A stretch of DNA of 64,000 bases from Xylocopa sonorina (Eukaryota; Arthropoda; Insecta; Hymenoptera; Apidae): contig NW_027490092.1 in NCBI RefSeq assembly GCF_050948175.1, positions 3,224,001 to 3,288,000 of the forward strand. Reading direction: 5' to 3'. The number at the start of each line of letters is the position of its first letter. The first letter of the stretch is position 1. A program made the position numbers and the translations under genes. Below, in pieces: positions 1-13,842 of this stretch. Under the pieces are notes generated by a model, which did not search any database, was not told the DNA's origin, and saw nothing but the letters and a program-made list of their open reading frames with translations.

Positions 1-197
1 TCAAATGAATGTAAATGCGACACTTCCCTGCAAGGAAATAGCGTTTGCAGATGTCTAGGTATCGTAGCAATAGAGTTCTAATGCTTCCTAAAACGCGATA
101 TCGCATCTCATTTGTATGTTTCATGGTAAGATATAATATTATTTGCGAAGTGTTGTGTATTCCTCGTCTACACTTCATATGAATGTTAATGCGACAC

Positions 198-211
198 TTC
201 CTTGCAAGGAA
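198..211. other. Dyad 1 exemplar: 14-bp palindrome in each common unit
   Basis: ttccttgcaaggaa is a perfect palindrome and recurs at the same unit position in most units. Common variants keep part of the symmetry: ttcct-cgct-aggaa keeps a 5-bp stem, ttccttccaaggaa keeps 6 bp, and the unit near 61,270 (tcctagctagga) is again perfectly symmetric. Others (ttccctgcatggaa, cacttcgctgcaagg, cactttcttgcaagg) weaken it. It could be a dimeric protein site or only a chance palindrome spread by amplification; the sequence alone does not decide. Confidence 0.8.
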
Positions 212-268
212 AGAGCGTTTGCAGATGTCTAGGTATCGTAGCAATAGAGTTCATATGATTCTTAAAAC

Positions 269-278
269 GCGATATCGC
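269..278. other. Dyad 3 exemplar: 10-bp palindrome with EcoRV site
   Basis: gcgatatcgc is perfectly self-complementary and lies just after the ttcttaaaa run in type A units. It includes GATATC, so most type A units should be cut once by EcoRV. Type B units replace it with gagatattgcatctc, a different inverted repeat with 5-bp arms. Variants gcgataacgc, gcgatatcgg and gcaatatcgc break the palindrome. Confidence 0.8.
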
Positions 279-402
279 ATCTCATTTCTATGTTTCATGG
301 TAAGATATAATATGATTTGCGAAGTGTTATGTACTCCTCGTCTACGATTCAAATGAAAGTAACTGCGACACTTCCTTGTGAGGAAATTGCGATTGCAGAT
401 GT

Positions 403-415
403 CTACGTATCGTAG
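403..415. other. Dyad 2 exemplar: 5-bp stem hairpin
   Basis: ctacg-tat-cgtag forms a 5-bp inverted repeat around 3 nt, about 17 bp after dyad 1 in the unit. The variant ctacgaatcgtag changes only the loop and is shared by amplified copies (11,886; 13,104; 16,062; 37,816; 38,512; 45,471; 49,125; 50,691; 51,735; 52,431). The frequent forms ctaggtatcgtag and ctacgtatcgaag break one pair, so the stem is not strictly conserved. Confidence 0.75.
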
Positions 416-2904
416 CAATAGAGTTCATATGATTCTTAAAACGCGATATCGCATCTCATTTCTATGTTTCATGGTAAGATATAACATGATTTGCGAAGTG
501 TTATGCATTCCTCGTCTACACTTCAAATGAATGAAAATGCGACACTTCCTTGCTAGGAAATAGTGTCTGGAGATGTCTAGGTATCGTAGCGATAGAGTTC
601 TAATGCTTCTTAAAACGCGATATCGCATCTCATTTCTATGTTTCATGGTAAGATATAATATTATTTGCGAAGTGTTATGTATTCCTCGTCTACACTTCAT
701 ATGAATGTTAATGCGACACTTCCTTGCAAGGAAAGAGCGTTTGCAGCAGTCTACGTATCGTAGCAATAGAGTTCTTATGATTCTTAAAACGCGATATCGC
801 ATCTCATTTCTATGTTTCATCGTAAGATATAATATGATTTGCAAAGTGTTATGTATTCCTCGTCTACACTTCAAATGAATGTAAATGCGACACTTCCCTG
901 CAAGGAAATAGCGTTTGCAGATATCTAGGTATCGTAGCAATATAGTTCTAATGCTTCCTAAAACGCGATATCGCATCTCATTTGTATGTTTCATGGTAAG
1001 ATATAATATTATTTGCGAAGTGTTATGTATTCCTCGTCTACACTTCATATGAATGTTAATGCGACACTTCCTTGCAAGGAAAGAGCGTTTGCAGATGTCT
1101 AGGTATCGTAGCAATAGAGTTCATATGATTCTTAAAACGCGATATCGCATCTCATTTCTATGTTTCATGGTAAGATATAATATGATTTGCGAAGTGTTAT
1201 GTATTCCTCGTCTACGATTCAAATGAAAGTAACTGCGACACTTCCTTGTAAGGAAATAGCGATTGCAGATGTCTACGTATCGTAGCAATAGAGTTCATAT
1301 GATTCTTAAAACGCGATATCGCATCTCATTTCTATGTTTCATGGTAAGATATAACATGATTTGCGAAGTGTTATGCATTCCTCGTCTACACTTCAAATGA
1401 ATGAAAATGCGACACTTCCTAGCAAGGAAATAGCGTTTGCAGATGTCTACGTATCGTAGCAATAGAGTTCTAATGCTTCTTAAAACGCGATATCGAATCT
1501 CATTTCTATGTTTCATGGTAAGATATAATATTATTTGCGAAGTGTTATGTATTCCTCGTCTACACTTCATATGAATGTTAATGCGACACTTCCTTGCAAG
1601 GAAAGAGCGTTTGCAGCTGTCTACGTATCGTAGCAATAGAGTTCTTATGATTCTTAAAACGCGATATCGCATCTCATTTCTATGTTTCATCGTAGGATAT
1701 AATATGATTTGCAAAGTGTTATGTATTCCTCGTCTACACTTCAAATGAATGTAAATGCGACACTTCCTTGCAAGGAAATAGCGTTTGCAGATGTCTAGGT
1801 ATCGTAGCAATAGAGTTCTAATGCTTCCTAAAACGCGATATCGCATCTCATTTGTATGTTTCATGGTAAGATATAATATTATTTGCGAAGTGCTATGTAT
1901 TCCTCGTCTACACTTCATATGAATGTTAATGCGACACTTCCTTGCACGGAAAGAGCGTTTGCAGATGTCTAGGTATCGTAGCAATAGAGTTCATATGATT
2001 CTTAAAACGCGATATCGCATCTCATTTCTATGTTTCATGGTAAGATATAATATGATTTGCGAAGTGTCATGTATTCCTCGTCTACACTTCAAATGAATGT
2101 AAATGCGACACTTCCTTGCAAGGAAATAGCGTTTGCAGATGTCTACGTATCGAAGCAATAGAGTTCTAATGCTTCTTTAAAAGCGATATCGAATCTCATT
2201 TCTATGTTTCATGGTAAGATATAATATGATTTGCGAAGTGTTATGTATTCCTAGTCTACACTTCAAATGAATGTAAATGCGACACTTCCTTGCATGGAAG
2301 TAGCGTTTGCAGATGTCTACGTATCGAAGCATTAGAGTTCAAATGCTTCTTAAAACGAGATATTGCATCCCATATCTATGATTCATGATAAGATATAATA
2401 TTCATTGCAAAGTGTTATGCATTCCTCGTCTACGATTCAAATGAATGCAAATGCGACACTTCCTTGCTAGGAAATAGTGTCTGGAGATGTCTAGGTATCG
2501 TAGCGATAGAGTTCTAATGCTTCATAAAACGCGATATCGCATCTCATTTCTATGTTTCATGGAAAGATATAATATGATTTGCGAAGTGTTATGTATTCCT
2601 CGTCTACACTTCAAATGAATGTAAATGCGACACTTCCTTGCTAGGAAATAGTGTCTGGAGATGTCTAGGTATCGTAGCGATAGAGTTCTAATGCTTCTTA
2701 AAACGCGATATCGCGTCTCATTTCTATGTTTCATGGTAGGATATAATATGATTTGCGAAGTGTTATGTATTCCTCGTCTACACTTCAAATGAATGTGAAT
2801 GCGACACTTCCTTGCAAGGAAATAGTGTCTGGAGATGTCTAGGTATCGTAGCGATAGAGTTCTAATGCTTCATAAAACGCGATATCGCATCTCATATCTA
2901 TGTT

Positions 2905-3752
2905 TCATGATAAGATATAATATTCATTGCGAAGTGTTATGCATTCCTCGTATACGATTCAAATGAGTGTAAATGCGACACTTCCTCGCTAGGAAATAGC
3001 GCTTGCAGATGTCTACGTATCGTAGCAATAGAGTTCTTATGATTCTTAAAACGCGATATCGCATCTCACTTCTATGTTTTATGGTACGATATAATATGAT
3101 TTGCGAAGTGTTATGTATTCCTCGTCTACACTTCAAATGAAAGTAAATGCGACACTTCCTTGCTAGGAAATAGTGTCTGGAGATGTCTAGGTATCGTAGC
3201 GATAGAGTTCTAATGCTTCTTAAAACGCGATATCGAATCTCATTTCTATGTTTCATGATAAGATATAATATGATTTGCGAAGTGTTATGTATTCCTAGTC
3301 TACACTTCAAATGAATGTAAATGCGACACTTCCTTGCAAGGAAGTAGCGTTTGCAGATGTCTACGTATCGAAGCAATAGAGTTCAAATGCTTCTTAAAAC
3401 GAGATATTGCATCTCATTTCTATGTTTCATGATAAGATATAATATTCATTGCGAAGTGTTATGCATTCCTCGTATACGATTCAAATGAGTGTAAATGCGA
3501 CACTTCCTCGCTAGGAAATAGCGCTTGCAGATGTCTACGTATCGTAGCAATAGAGTTCTTATGATACTTAAAACGCGATATCGCATCTCACTTCTATGTT
3601 TTATGGTAGGATATAATATGATTTGCGAAGTGTTATGTATTCCTCGTCTACACTTCAAATGAATGTAAATGCGACACTTCCTTGCTAGGAAATAGTGTCT
3701 GGAGATGTCTAGGTATCGTAGCGATAGATTTCTAATGCTTCTTAAAACGCGA
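2905..3752. repeat. Trimer-spaced duplication, 522 bp offset
   Basis: About 326 bp at 2905-3230 is repeated at 3427-3752. Shared rare variants are cctcgtatacgattc, aaatgagtgtaaatg and cttctatgttttatgg. The match ends where gcgatatcgaatc in the first copy faces gcgatatcgcatc in the second. Confidence 0.75.
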
Positions 3753-6700
3753 TATCGCATCTCATTTCTATATTTCATGGTAGGATATAATATGATTTGC
3801 GAAGTGTTATGTATTCCTCGTCTACACTTCAAATGAATGTGAATGCGACACTTCCTTGCAAAGAAATAGCGTTTGCAGATGTCTACGTACCGAAGCAATA
3901 GAGTTGAAATGCTTCTTAAAACGAGATATTGCGTCTCATTTCTATGTTTCATGATAAGATATAATATTCATTGCGAAGTGTTATGCATTCCTCGTCTGCG
4001 ATTCAAATGAAAGTAAATGCGACACTTCCTTGCAAGGAAATAGCGATTGCAGATGTCTACGTATCGTAGCGATAGAGTTCTAATGCTTCTTAAAACGCGA
4101 TATCGAATCTCACAACTATGTTTCATGATAAGATATAATATGATTTGCGAAGTGTCACGTATTCCTCGTCTACACTTCAAATGAATGTAAATGCGACACT
4201 TCCTTGCTAGGAAATAGTGTCTGGAGATGTCTAGGTATCGTTGCGATAGAGTTCTAATGCTTCTTAAAACGCGATATCGCATCTCATTTCTATGTTTCAT
4301 GGTAGGATATAATATGATTTGCGAAGTGTTATGTATTCCTAGTCTACACTTCAAATGAATGTAAATGCGACACTTCCTTGCAAGGAAGTAGCGTTTGCAG
4401 TTGTCTAGGTATCGAAGCAATAGCGTTCAAATGCTTCTTAAAACGAGATATTGCATCCCATATCTATGATTCATGATAAGATATAATATTCATTGCAAAG
4501 TGTTATGCATTCCTCGTCTACGATTCAAATGAATGTAAATGGGACACTTCCTTCCTAGGAAATAGTGTGTGGAGATGTCTAGGTATCGTAGCGATAGAGT
4601 TCAAATGCTTCTTAAAACGAGATATTGCATCTGATATCTATGTTTCATGATAAGATATAATATTCATTGCGAAGTGTTATGTGTTCCTCGTCTACGATTC
4701 AAATGAATGTAAATGCGACACTTCCTTGCAAGGAAATAGCGATTGCAGATGTCTACGTATCGTAGCAATAGAGTTCATATGATTCTTGAAACGGGATATT
4801 GCATCTCATATATATGTTTCATGATAAGATATAATATGATTTGCGAAGTGTCATGTATTCCTCGTCTACACTTCAAATGAATGTAAATGCGACACTTCCT
4901 TGCATGGAAATAGCGTTTGCAGATGTCTGCGTATCGTTGCAATAGAGTTCTAATGCTTCTTTAAAAGCGATATCGCATCTCATTTCTATGTTTCATGGTA
5001 AGATATAACATGATTTGCGAAGTGTTATGCATTCCTCGTCTACGATTCAAATGAATGTAAATGCGACACTTCCTTGCAAGGAAATAGCGTTTGCAGATGT
5101 ATACGTATCGTAGCAATAGAGTTCTGATGCTGCTTAGAACGCGATATTGCATCTCATTTCTATGTTTCATGGTAAGATATAATATGATTTGCGAAGTGTT
5201 ATGTATTCCTCGTCTACACTTCAAATGAATGTAAATGCGACACTTCCTTGCTATGAAATAGTGTCTGGAGATGTCTAGGTATCGTAGCGATAGAGTTCAA
5301 ATGCTTCTTAAAACGAGATATTGCATCTCGTATCTATGTTTCATGATAAGATATAATATTCATTGCGAAGTGTTATGCATTCCTCGACTACGATTCAAAT
5401 GAATGTAAATGCGACACTTCCTTGCAAGGAAATAGCGTTTGCAGATGTCTACGTATCGAAGCAATAGAGTTCAAATGCTTCTTAAAAGGAGATATTGTAT
5501 CTCATATCTATGTTTCATGATAAGATATAATATTTAAAGCGATGTGTTATGCATTTCTCGTCTACGATTCAAATGAATGTAAATGCGACACTTCCTTGCA
5601 AGGAAATAGCGTTTGCAGATGTCTACGTATCGTAGCAATAGAGTTCTTATGATTCTTAAAACGCGATATCGCATCTCATTTCAATGTTTCATGGTAAGAT
5701 ATAATGTGATTTGCGAAGTGTCATGTATTCCTCGTCTACACTTCAAATGAATGTAAATGCGACACTTCCTTGCAAGGAAATAGCGCTTGCAGATGTCTAC
5801 GTATCGTAGCAATAGAGTTCTTATGATTCTTAAAACGCGATATCGCATCTCATTTCTACGTTTCATGGTAAGATATAATATGATTTGCGAAGTGTCATGT
5901 ATTCCTCGTCTACACTTCAAATGAATGTAAATGCGACACTTCCCTGCAAGGAAATAGCGTTTGCAGATGTCTACGTATCGAAGCAATAGAGTTCAAATGC
6001 TTCTTAAAACGAGATATTGCATCTCATATCTATGTGTCATGATAAGATATAATGTTCATTGCGATGTGTTATGCATTCCTCGTCTACGATTGAAATGAAA
6101 GTAAATGCGTCACTTCCTTGCAAGGAAATAGCGTTTGCAGATGTCTACGTATCGTAACAGTAGAGTTCTTATGATACTTAGAACGCGATATCGCATCTCA
6201 TTTCACTGTTTCATGGTAAGATATAATATGATTTGCGAAGTGTCATGTATTCCTCGTCTACACTTCAAATGAATGTAAATGCGACACTTCCTTGCAAGGA
6301 AATAGCGTTTGCAGATGTCTACGTATCGTAGCAATGGAGTACTTATGATTCTTAAAACGCGATATCGCATCTCATTTCTACGTTTCATGGTAAGATATAA
6401 TATGATTTGCGAAGTGTCATGTATTCCTCGTCTACACTTCAAATGAATGTATATGCGACACTTCCCTGCATGGAAATAGCGTTTGCAGATGTCTACGTAT
6501 CGTAGCAATAGAGTTCTTATGATTCTTACAACGCGATATCGGATCTCATTTCTATGTTTCATGGTAAGATATAATATGATTTGCGAAGTGTTATGTATTC
6601 CTCGTCTGCACTTCAAATGAATGTAAATGCGACACTTCCTTGCAAGGAAATAGCGTTTGCAGATGTCTACGTATCGTAGCAATAGAGTTCTAATGCTTCT

Positions 6701-7307
6701 TAAAACGCGATATCGCATCTCATTTCTATGTTTCATGGTAGGATATAATATGATTTGCGAAGTGTCATGTATTCCTCGTCTACACTTCAAGTGAAAGTAA
6801 ATGCGACACTTCCTTGCAAGGAAATAGCGTTTGCAGATGTCTACGTATCGAAGCAATAGAGTTCAAATGCTTCTTAAAACGAGATATTGCATCTCATATC
6901 TATGTTTCATGATAAGATATAATATTCATTGCGAAGTGTTATGCATTCCTCGTCTACGATTCAAATGAACGTAAATGCGACACTTCCTTGCAAGGAAATA
7001 GCGTTTGGAAATGTCTACGTATCGTAACAATAGAGTTCATATGATTCTTAAAACGCGATATCGCATCTCATATCTATGTTTCAAGATAGGATATAATATT
7101 CATTGCGAAGTGTTATGCATTCCTCGTCTACGATTCAAATGAAAGTAAATGCGACACTTCGTTGCAAGGAAATAGCGATTGCAGATGTCTACGTATCGTA
7201 GCAATAGAGTTCTAATGCTTCTTAAAACGCGATATCGCATCTCATTTCTATGTTTCATGGTAAGATATAATATGATTTGCGAAGTGTTATGTATTCCTCG
7301 TCTACAC
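3753..7307. repeat. Irregular satellite, rich in type B units
   Basis: About 20 units without an evident long regular higher-order period. Type B units (acgagatattgc or close forms) start near 3920, 4440, 4617, 5310, 5487, 6009 and 6878. These introduce frequent stops on the minus strand, so only short open frames occur. The stretch at about 6450-7080 has a near-identical counterpart at about 44,390-45,020. Confidence 0.8.
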
Positions 7308-9115
7308 TTCAAATGAATGTAAATGCGACACTTCCTTGCTATGAAATAGTGTCTGGAGATGTCTAGGTATCGTAGCGATAGAGTTCTAATGCTTCATAAA
7401 ACGCGATATCGCATCTCATTTCTATGTTTCATGGTAAGATATAATATTCATTGCGAAGTGTTATGCATTCCTCGTATACGATTCAAATGAGTGTAAATGC
7501 GACACTTCCTTGCAAGGAAATAGCGTTTGCAGATGTCTACGTATCGTAGCAATGGAGTTCTTATGATACTTAAAACGCGATATCGCATCTCATTTCTATG
7601 TTTCATGGTAAGATATAATATGATTTGCGAAGTGTCATGTATTCCTCGTCTACACTTCAAATGAATGTAAATGCGACACTTCCTTCCAAGGAAATAGCGT
7701 TTGCAGATGTCTACGTATCGTAGCAATAGAGTTCTTATGATTCTTAAAACGCGATTTCGCATCTCATTTCTATGTTTCATGGTAAGATATAATATGATTT
7801 GCGAAGTGTCATGTATTCCTCGTCTACACTTCAAATGAATGTAAATGCGACACTTCCTTGCAAGGAAATAGCGTTTGCAGATGTCTACGTATCGAAGCAA
7901 TAGGGTTCAAATGCTTCTTAAAACGCGATATCGCATCTCATTTCTATGTTTCATGGTAAGATATAATATGATTTGCGAAGTGTTATGCATTCCTCGTATA
8001 CGATTCAAATGAGTGTAAATGCGACACTTCCTTGCAAGGAAATAGCGTTTGCAGATGTCTACGTATCGTAGCAATGGAGTTCTTATGATTCTTAAAACGC
8101 GATATCGCATCTCATTTCTACGTTTCATGGTAAGATATAATATGATTTGCGAAGTGTCATGTATTCCTCGTCTACACTTCAAATGAATGTATATGCGACA
8201 CTTCCCTGCATGGAAATAGCGTTTGCAGATGTCTACGTATCGTAGCAATAGAGTTCTTATGATTCTTACAACGCGATATCGGATCTCATTTCTATGTTTC
8301 ATGGTAAGATATAATATGATTTGCGAAGTGTTATGTATTCCTCGTCTGCACTTCAAATGAATGTAAATGCGACACTTCCTTGCTATGAAATAGTGTCTGG
8401 AGATGTCTAGGTATCGTAGCGATAGAGTTCTAATGCTTCATAAAACGCGATATCGCATCTCATTTCTATGTTTCATGGTAAGATATAATATTCATTGCGA
8501 AGTGTTATGCATTCCTCGTATACGATTCAAATGAGTGTAAATGCGACACTTCCTTGCAAGGAAATAGCGTTTGCAGATGTCTACGTATCGTAGCAATGGA
8601 GTTCTTATGATACTTAAAACGCGATATCGCATCTCATTTCTATGTTTCATGGTAAGATATAATATGATTTGCGAAGTGTCATGTATTCCTCGTCTACACT
8701 TCAAATGAATGTAAATGCGACACTTCCTTCCAAGGAAATAGCGTTTGCAGATGTCTACGTATCGTAGCAATAGAGTTCTTATGATTCTTAAAACGCGATT
8801 TCGCATCTCATTTCTATGTTTCATGGTAAGATATAATATGATTTGCGAAGTGTCATGTATTCCTCGTCTACACTTCAAATGAATGTAAATGCGACACTTC
8901 CTTGCAAGGAAATAGCGTTTGCAGATGTCTACGTATCGAAGCAATAGGGTTCAAATGCTTCTTAAAACGCGATATCGCATCTCATTTCTATGTTTCATGG
9001 TAAGATATAATATGATTTGCGAAGTGTTATGCATTCCTCGTATACGATTCAAATGAGTGTAAATGCGACACTTCCTTGCAAGGAAATAGCGTTTGCAGAT
9101 GTCTACGTATCGTAG
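7308..9115. repeat. Hexamer higher-order repeat, 1,044 bp, about 1.7 copies
   Basis: Copy 1 is about 7308-8351 and the partial copy 2 about 8352-9115. The rare words cttgctatgaaatagtgtct (7337, 8381), cttccttccaagg and gcgatttcgcatc recur exactly 1,044 bp apart. The match ends where gtagcaatggagttc in copy 1 faces gtagcaatagagttc followed by aaaaagcgatttcgc in copy 2. Confidence 0.85.
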
Positions 9116-11339
9116 CAATAGAGTTCTTATGATTCTTAAAAAGCGATTTCGCATCTCATTTCTATGTTTCATGGTAAGATATAATATGATTTGCGAAGTG
9201 TCATGTATTCCTCGTCTACACTTCAAATGAATGTAAATGCGACACTTCCTTGCAAGGAAATAGCGTTTGCAGATGTCTACGTATCGTAGCAATAGAGTTC
9301 TAATGCTTCTTAAAACGCGATATCGCATCTCATTTCTATGTTTCATGGTAGGATATAATATGATTTGCGAAGTGTCATGTATTCCTCGTCTACGATTCAA
9401 ATGAACGTAAATGCGACACTTCCTTGCAAGGAAATAGCGTTTGGAGATGTCTACGTATCGTAACAATAGAGTTCATATGATTCTTAAAACGCGATATCGC
9501 ATCTCATATCTATGTTTCAAGATAGGATATAATATTCATTGCGAAGTGTTATGCATTCCTCGTCTACGATTCAAATGAAAGTAAATGCGACACTTCGTTG
9601 CAAGGAAATAGCGATTGCAGATGTCTACGTATCGTAGCAATAGAGTTCTAATGCTTCTTAAAACGCGATATCGCATCTCATTTCTATGTTTCATGGTAAG
9701 ATATAATATGATTTGCGAAGTGTTATGTATTCCTCGTCTACACTTCAAATGAAGGTAAATGCGACACTTCTTTGCAAGGAAATAGCGATTGCAGATGTCT
9801 ACGTATCGAAGCAATGGATTTCTGATGCTTCTTGAAACGCGATATCGCATCTCATTTCTATGTTTCATGGTAAGATATAATATGATTTGCGAAGTATCAT
9901 GTATTCCTCGTCTACACTTCAAATGAATGTAAATGCGACACTTCCTTGCAAGGAAATAGCGTTTGCAGATGTCTACGTATCGAAGCAATAGAGTTCAAAT
10001 GCTTCTTAAAACGAGATATTGCATCTCATATCTATGTGTCATGATAAGATATAATATTCATTGCGATGTGTTATGCATTCCTCGTCTACGATTCAAATGA
10101 ACGAAAATGCGACACTTCCTTGCAAGGAAATAGCGTTTGCAGATGTCTACGTATCGTAGCAATAGAGTTCTTATGATTCTTAAAACGCGATATCGCATCT
10201 CATTTCTACGTTTCATGGTAAGATATAATATGATTTGCGAAGTGTCATGTATTCCTCGTCTACACTTCAAATGAATGTAAATGCGACACTTCCCTGCAAG
10301 GAAATAGCGTTTGCAGATGTCTACGTATCGTAGCAATAGAGTTCTTATGATTCTTACAACGCGATATCGGATCTCATTTCTATGTTTCATGGTAAGATAT
10401 AATATGATTTGCGAAGTGTTATGTATTCCTCGTCTGCACTTCAAATGAATGTAAATGCGACACTTCCTTGCAAGGAAATAGCGTTTGGAGATGTCTACGT
10501 ATCGTAACAATAGAGTTCATATGATTCTTAAAACGCGATATCGCATCTCATATCTATGTTTCAAGATAAGATATAATATTCATTGCGAAGTGTTATGCAT
10601 TCCTCGTCTACGATTCAAATGAAAGTAAATGCGACACTTCGTTGCAAGGAAATAGCGATTGCAGATGTCTACGTATCGTAGCAATAGAGTTCTAATGCTT
10701 CTTAAAACGCGATATCGCATCTCATTTCTATGTTTCATGGTAAGATATAATATGATTTGCGAAGTGTTATGCATTCCTCGTCTACGATTCAAATGAACGT
10801 AAATGCGACACTTCCTTGCAAGGAAATAGCGTTTGCAGATGTCTACGTATCCTAACAATAGAGTTCTTATGACTCTTAAAACGCGATATCGCATCTCATT
10901 TCAATGTTTCATGGTAAGATATAATATGATTTGCGAAGTGTTATGTATTCCTCGTCTACACTTCAAATGAATGTAAATGCGACACTTCCTTGCAAGGAAA
11001 TAGCGTTTGCAGATGTCTACGTATCGAAGCAATAGAGTTCAAATGCTTCTTAAAACGCGATATCGCATCTCATTTCTATGTTCCATGGTAAGATATAATA
11101 TGATTTGCGAAGTGTCATGTATTCCCCGTCTACACTTCAAATGAATGTAAATGCGACACTTCCTTGCTAGGAAATAGCGTCTGCAGATGTCTAGGTATCG
11201 TAGCAATGGAGTTCTAATGCTTCTTAAAACGCGATATCGCATCTCATTTCTATGTTTCATGGTAAGATATAATATGATTTGCTAAGTGTTATGTATTCCT
11301 CGTCCACGCTTCAAATGAATGTAAATGCGACCCTTCCTT
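9116..11339. repeat. Mosaic of hexamer-related segments
   Basis: A 370-bp piece at about 6949-7320 with cgattcaaatgaacg, gcgtttgga and cacttcgttgcaagg recurs at about 9385-9756 (14 x 174 offset) and in part at about 10,441-10,760 (a further 6 x 174). The cttcgttg word is at 7158, 9594 and 10,638. One type B unit lies near 10,014; none follows until about 14,010. Confidence 0.75.
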
Positions 11340-13842
11340 GCAAGGAAATAGCGTTTGCAGATGTCTACGTATCGTAGCAATAGAGTTCTTATGATTCTTA
11401 AAACGCGATATCGGATCTCATTTCTATGATTCATGGTAAGATATAATATGATTTGCGAAGTGTTATGTATTCCTCGTCTACACTTCAAATGAATGTAAAT
11501 GCGACACTTCTTTGCAGGGAAATAGCGTTTGCAGATGTCTACGTATCGTAGCAATAGAGTTCTTATGATTCTTAAAACGCGATATCGCATCACATTTCTA
11601 TGTTTCATGGTAAGATATAATATGATTTGCGGAGTGTTATGTATTCCTCGCCTAAACTTCAAATGAATGTGATTGCGACACTTCCTCGCTAGGAAATGGC
11701 GTTTGCAGATGTCTACGTATCGTAGCAGTAGAGTTCTAATGCTTCTTAAAACGCGATATCGCATCTCATTTCTATGTTTCATGGTAAGATATAATATGAT
11801 TTGCGAAGTGTTATGTATTCCTCGTCTACACATCAAATGAATGTAAATGCGACACTTTCTTGCAAGGAAATAGCGTTTGCAGATGTCTACGAATCGTAGC
11901 AATAGAGTTCTAATGCTTCTTAAAACGCGATATCGCATCTCATTTCTATGTTTCATGGTAAGATATAATATGATTTGCGAAGTGTTATGTATTCCTTGTC
12001 TACACTTCAAATGAATGTAAATGCGAAATTTCCTTGCTAGGAAATAGCGTCTGCAGATGTCTAGGTATCGTAGCAATAGAGTTCTAATGCTTCTTAAAAC
12101 GCGATATCGCATCTCATTTCTATGTTTCATGGTAAGATATAAAATGATTTGCGAAGTGTCATGTATTCCTCGTCCACGCTTCAAATGAATGTAAATGCGA
12201 CACTTCCTTGCAAGGAAATAGCTTCTGCAGATGTCTAGGTATCGTAGCAATAGAGTTCTAATGCTTCTTAAAACGCGATATCGCATCTCATTTCTATGTT
12301 TCATGGTAAGATATAATATGATTTGCGAAGTGTCATGTATTCCTCGTCCACGCTTCAAATGAATGTAAATGCGACACTTCCTTGCAAGGAAATAGCGTTT
12401 GCAGATGCCTACGTATCGTAGCAATAGAGTTCTTATGATCCTTAAAACGCGATATCGGATCTCATTTCTATGTTTCATGGTAAGATATAATATGATTTGC
12501 GAAGTGTCATGTATTCCTCGTCTACACTTCAAATGAATATAAATGCGACACTTCCCTGCAAGGAAATAGCGTTTGCAGATGTCTACGTATCGTAGCAATA
12601 GAGTTCTTATGATTCTTAAAACGCGATATCGGATCTCATTTCTATGATTCATGGTAAGATATAATATGATTTGCGAAGTGTTATGTATTCCTCGTCTACA
12701 CTTCAAATGAATGTAAATGCGACACTTCTTTGCAGGGAAATAGCGTTTGCAGATGTCTACGTATCGTAGCAATAGAGTTCTTATGATTCTTAAAACGCGA
12801 TATCGCATCACATTTCTATGTTTCATGGTAAGATATAATATGATTTGCGGAGTGTTATGTATTCCTCGCCTAAACTTCAAATGAATGTGATTGCGACACT
12901 TCCTCGCTAGGAAATGGCGTTTGCAGATGTCTACGTATCGTAGCAGTAGAGTTCTAATGCTTCTTAAAACGCGATATCGCATCTCATTTCTATGTTTCAT
13001 GGTAAGATATAATATGATTTGCGAAGTGTTATGTATTCCTCGTCTACACATCAAATGAATGTAAATGCGACACTTTCTTGCAAGGAAATAGCGTTTGCAG
13101 ATGTCTACGAATCGTAGCAATAGAGTTCTAATGCTTCTTAAAACGCGATATCGCATCTCATTTCTATGTTTCATGGTAAGATATAATATGATTTGCGAAG
13201 TGTTATGTATTCCTTGTCTACACTTCAAATGAATGTAAATGCGACATTTCCTTGCTAGGAAATAGCGTCTGCAGATGTCTAGGTATCGTAGCAATAGAGT
13301 TCTAATGCTTCTTAAAACGCGATATCGCATCTCATTTCTATGTTTCATGGTAAGATATAAAATGATTTGCGAAGTGTCATGTATTCCTCGTCCACGCTTC
13401 AAATGAATGTAAATGCGACACTTCCTTGCAAGGAAATAGCTTCTGCAGATGTCTAGGTATCGTAGCAATAGAGTTCTAATGCTTCTTAAAACGCGATATC
13501 GCATCTCATTTCTATGTTTCATGGTAAGATATAATATGATTTGCGAAGTGTCATGTATTCCTCGTCCACGCTTCAAATGAATGTAAATGCGACACTTCCT
13601 TGCAAGGAAATAGCGTTTGCAGATGCCTACGTATCGTAGCAATAGAGTTCTTATGATCCTTAAAACGCGATATCGGATCTCATTTCTATGTTTCATGGTA
13701 AGATATAATATGATTTGCGAAGTGTCATGTATTCCTCGTCTACACTTCAAATGAATATAAATGCGACACTTCCCTGCAAGGAAATAGCGTTTGCAGATGT
13801 CTACGTATCGTAGCAATAGAGTTCTTATGATTCTTAAAACGC
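11340..13842. repeat. Heptamer higher-order repeat, 1,218 bp, two full copies plus a fragment
   Basis: Copies are about 11,340-12,557 and 12,558-13,775, with a fragment to 13,842. The rare words cttctttgcagggaaatag, cctcgcctaaacttc, ggaaatggcg and tctacgaatcg repeat at exactly 7 x 174 bp. I noticed only one clear difference inside (gcgaaatttcc near 12,027 against gcgacatttcc near 13,245), so the duplication looks recent. This block contains the longest stop-free minus-strand frame in the window (11,282-13,924), which simply reads through 15 type A units. Confidence 0.9.

Larger units (their letters stand above)
1..2066. repeat. Pentamer higher-order repeat, 870 bp, about 2.4 copies
   Basis: Copies are 1-870, 871-1740 and a partial 1741-2066. 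The diagnostic variant gattcaaatgaaagtaact occurs at about 347 and 1217, exactly 5 x 174 apart. cttccctgcaagg near the start of copies 1 and 2 becomes cttccttgcaagg in copy 3. Copies differ at scattered positions, for example the second unit after 425 is ctaggaaatagtgtctgg in copy 1 but caaggaaatagcgtttgc in copy 2, so a later conversion or an older duplication is likely. The third copy stops matching where gtgttatg becomes gtgtcatg. Confidence 0.85.

Noticed and set aside
80..110. RNA polymerase III box B or a tRNA-derived repeat
   Set aside because: gattcaaatg is only loosely like GGTTCGAnnCC. No box A at the right spacing, no cloverleaf and no terminal T-run are present in the unit.
300..330. 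Bacterial promoter from the tataat word
   Set aside because: gatataatatg recurs in nearly every unit with no consistent -35 element and no gene downstream, and the context is a eukaryotic-type satellite.
4785..4810. CENP-B box
   Set aside because: The closest word (ttcttgaaacggg) is two bases too short for the TTCGnnnnAnnCGGG core and appears in one unit. The common form ttcttaaaacgcg lacks the CGGG end.
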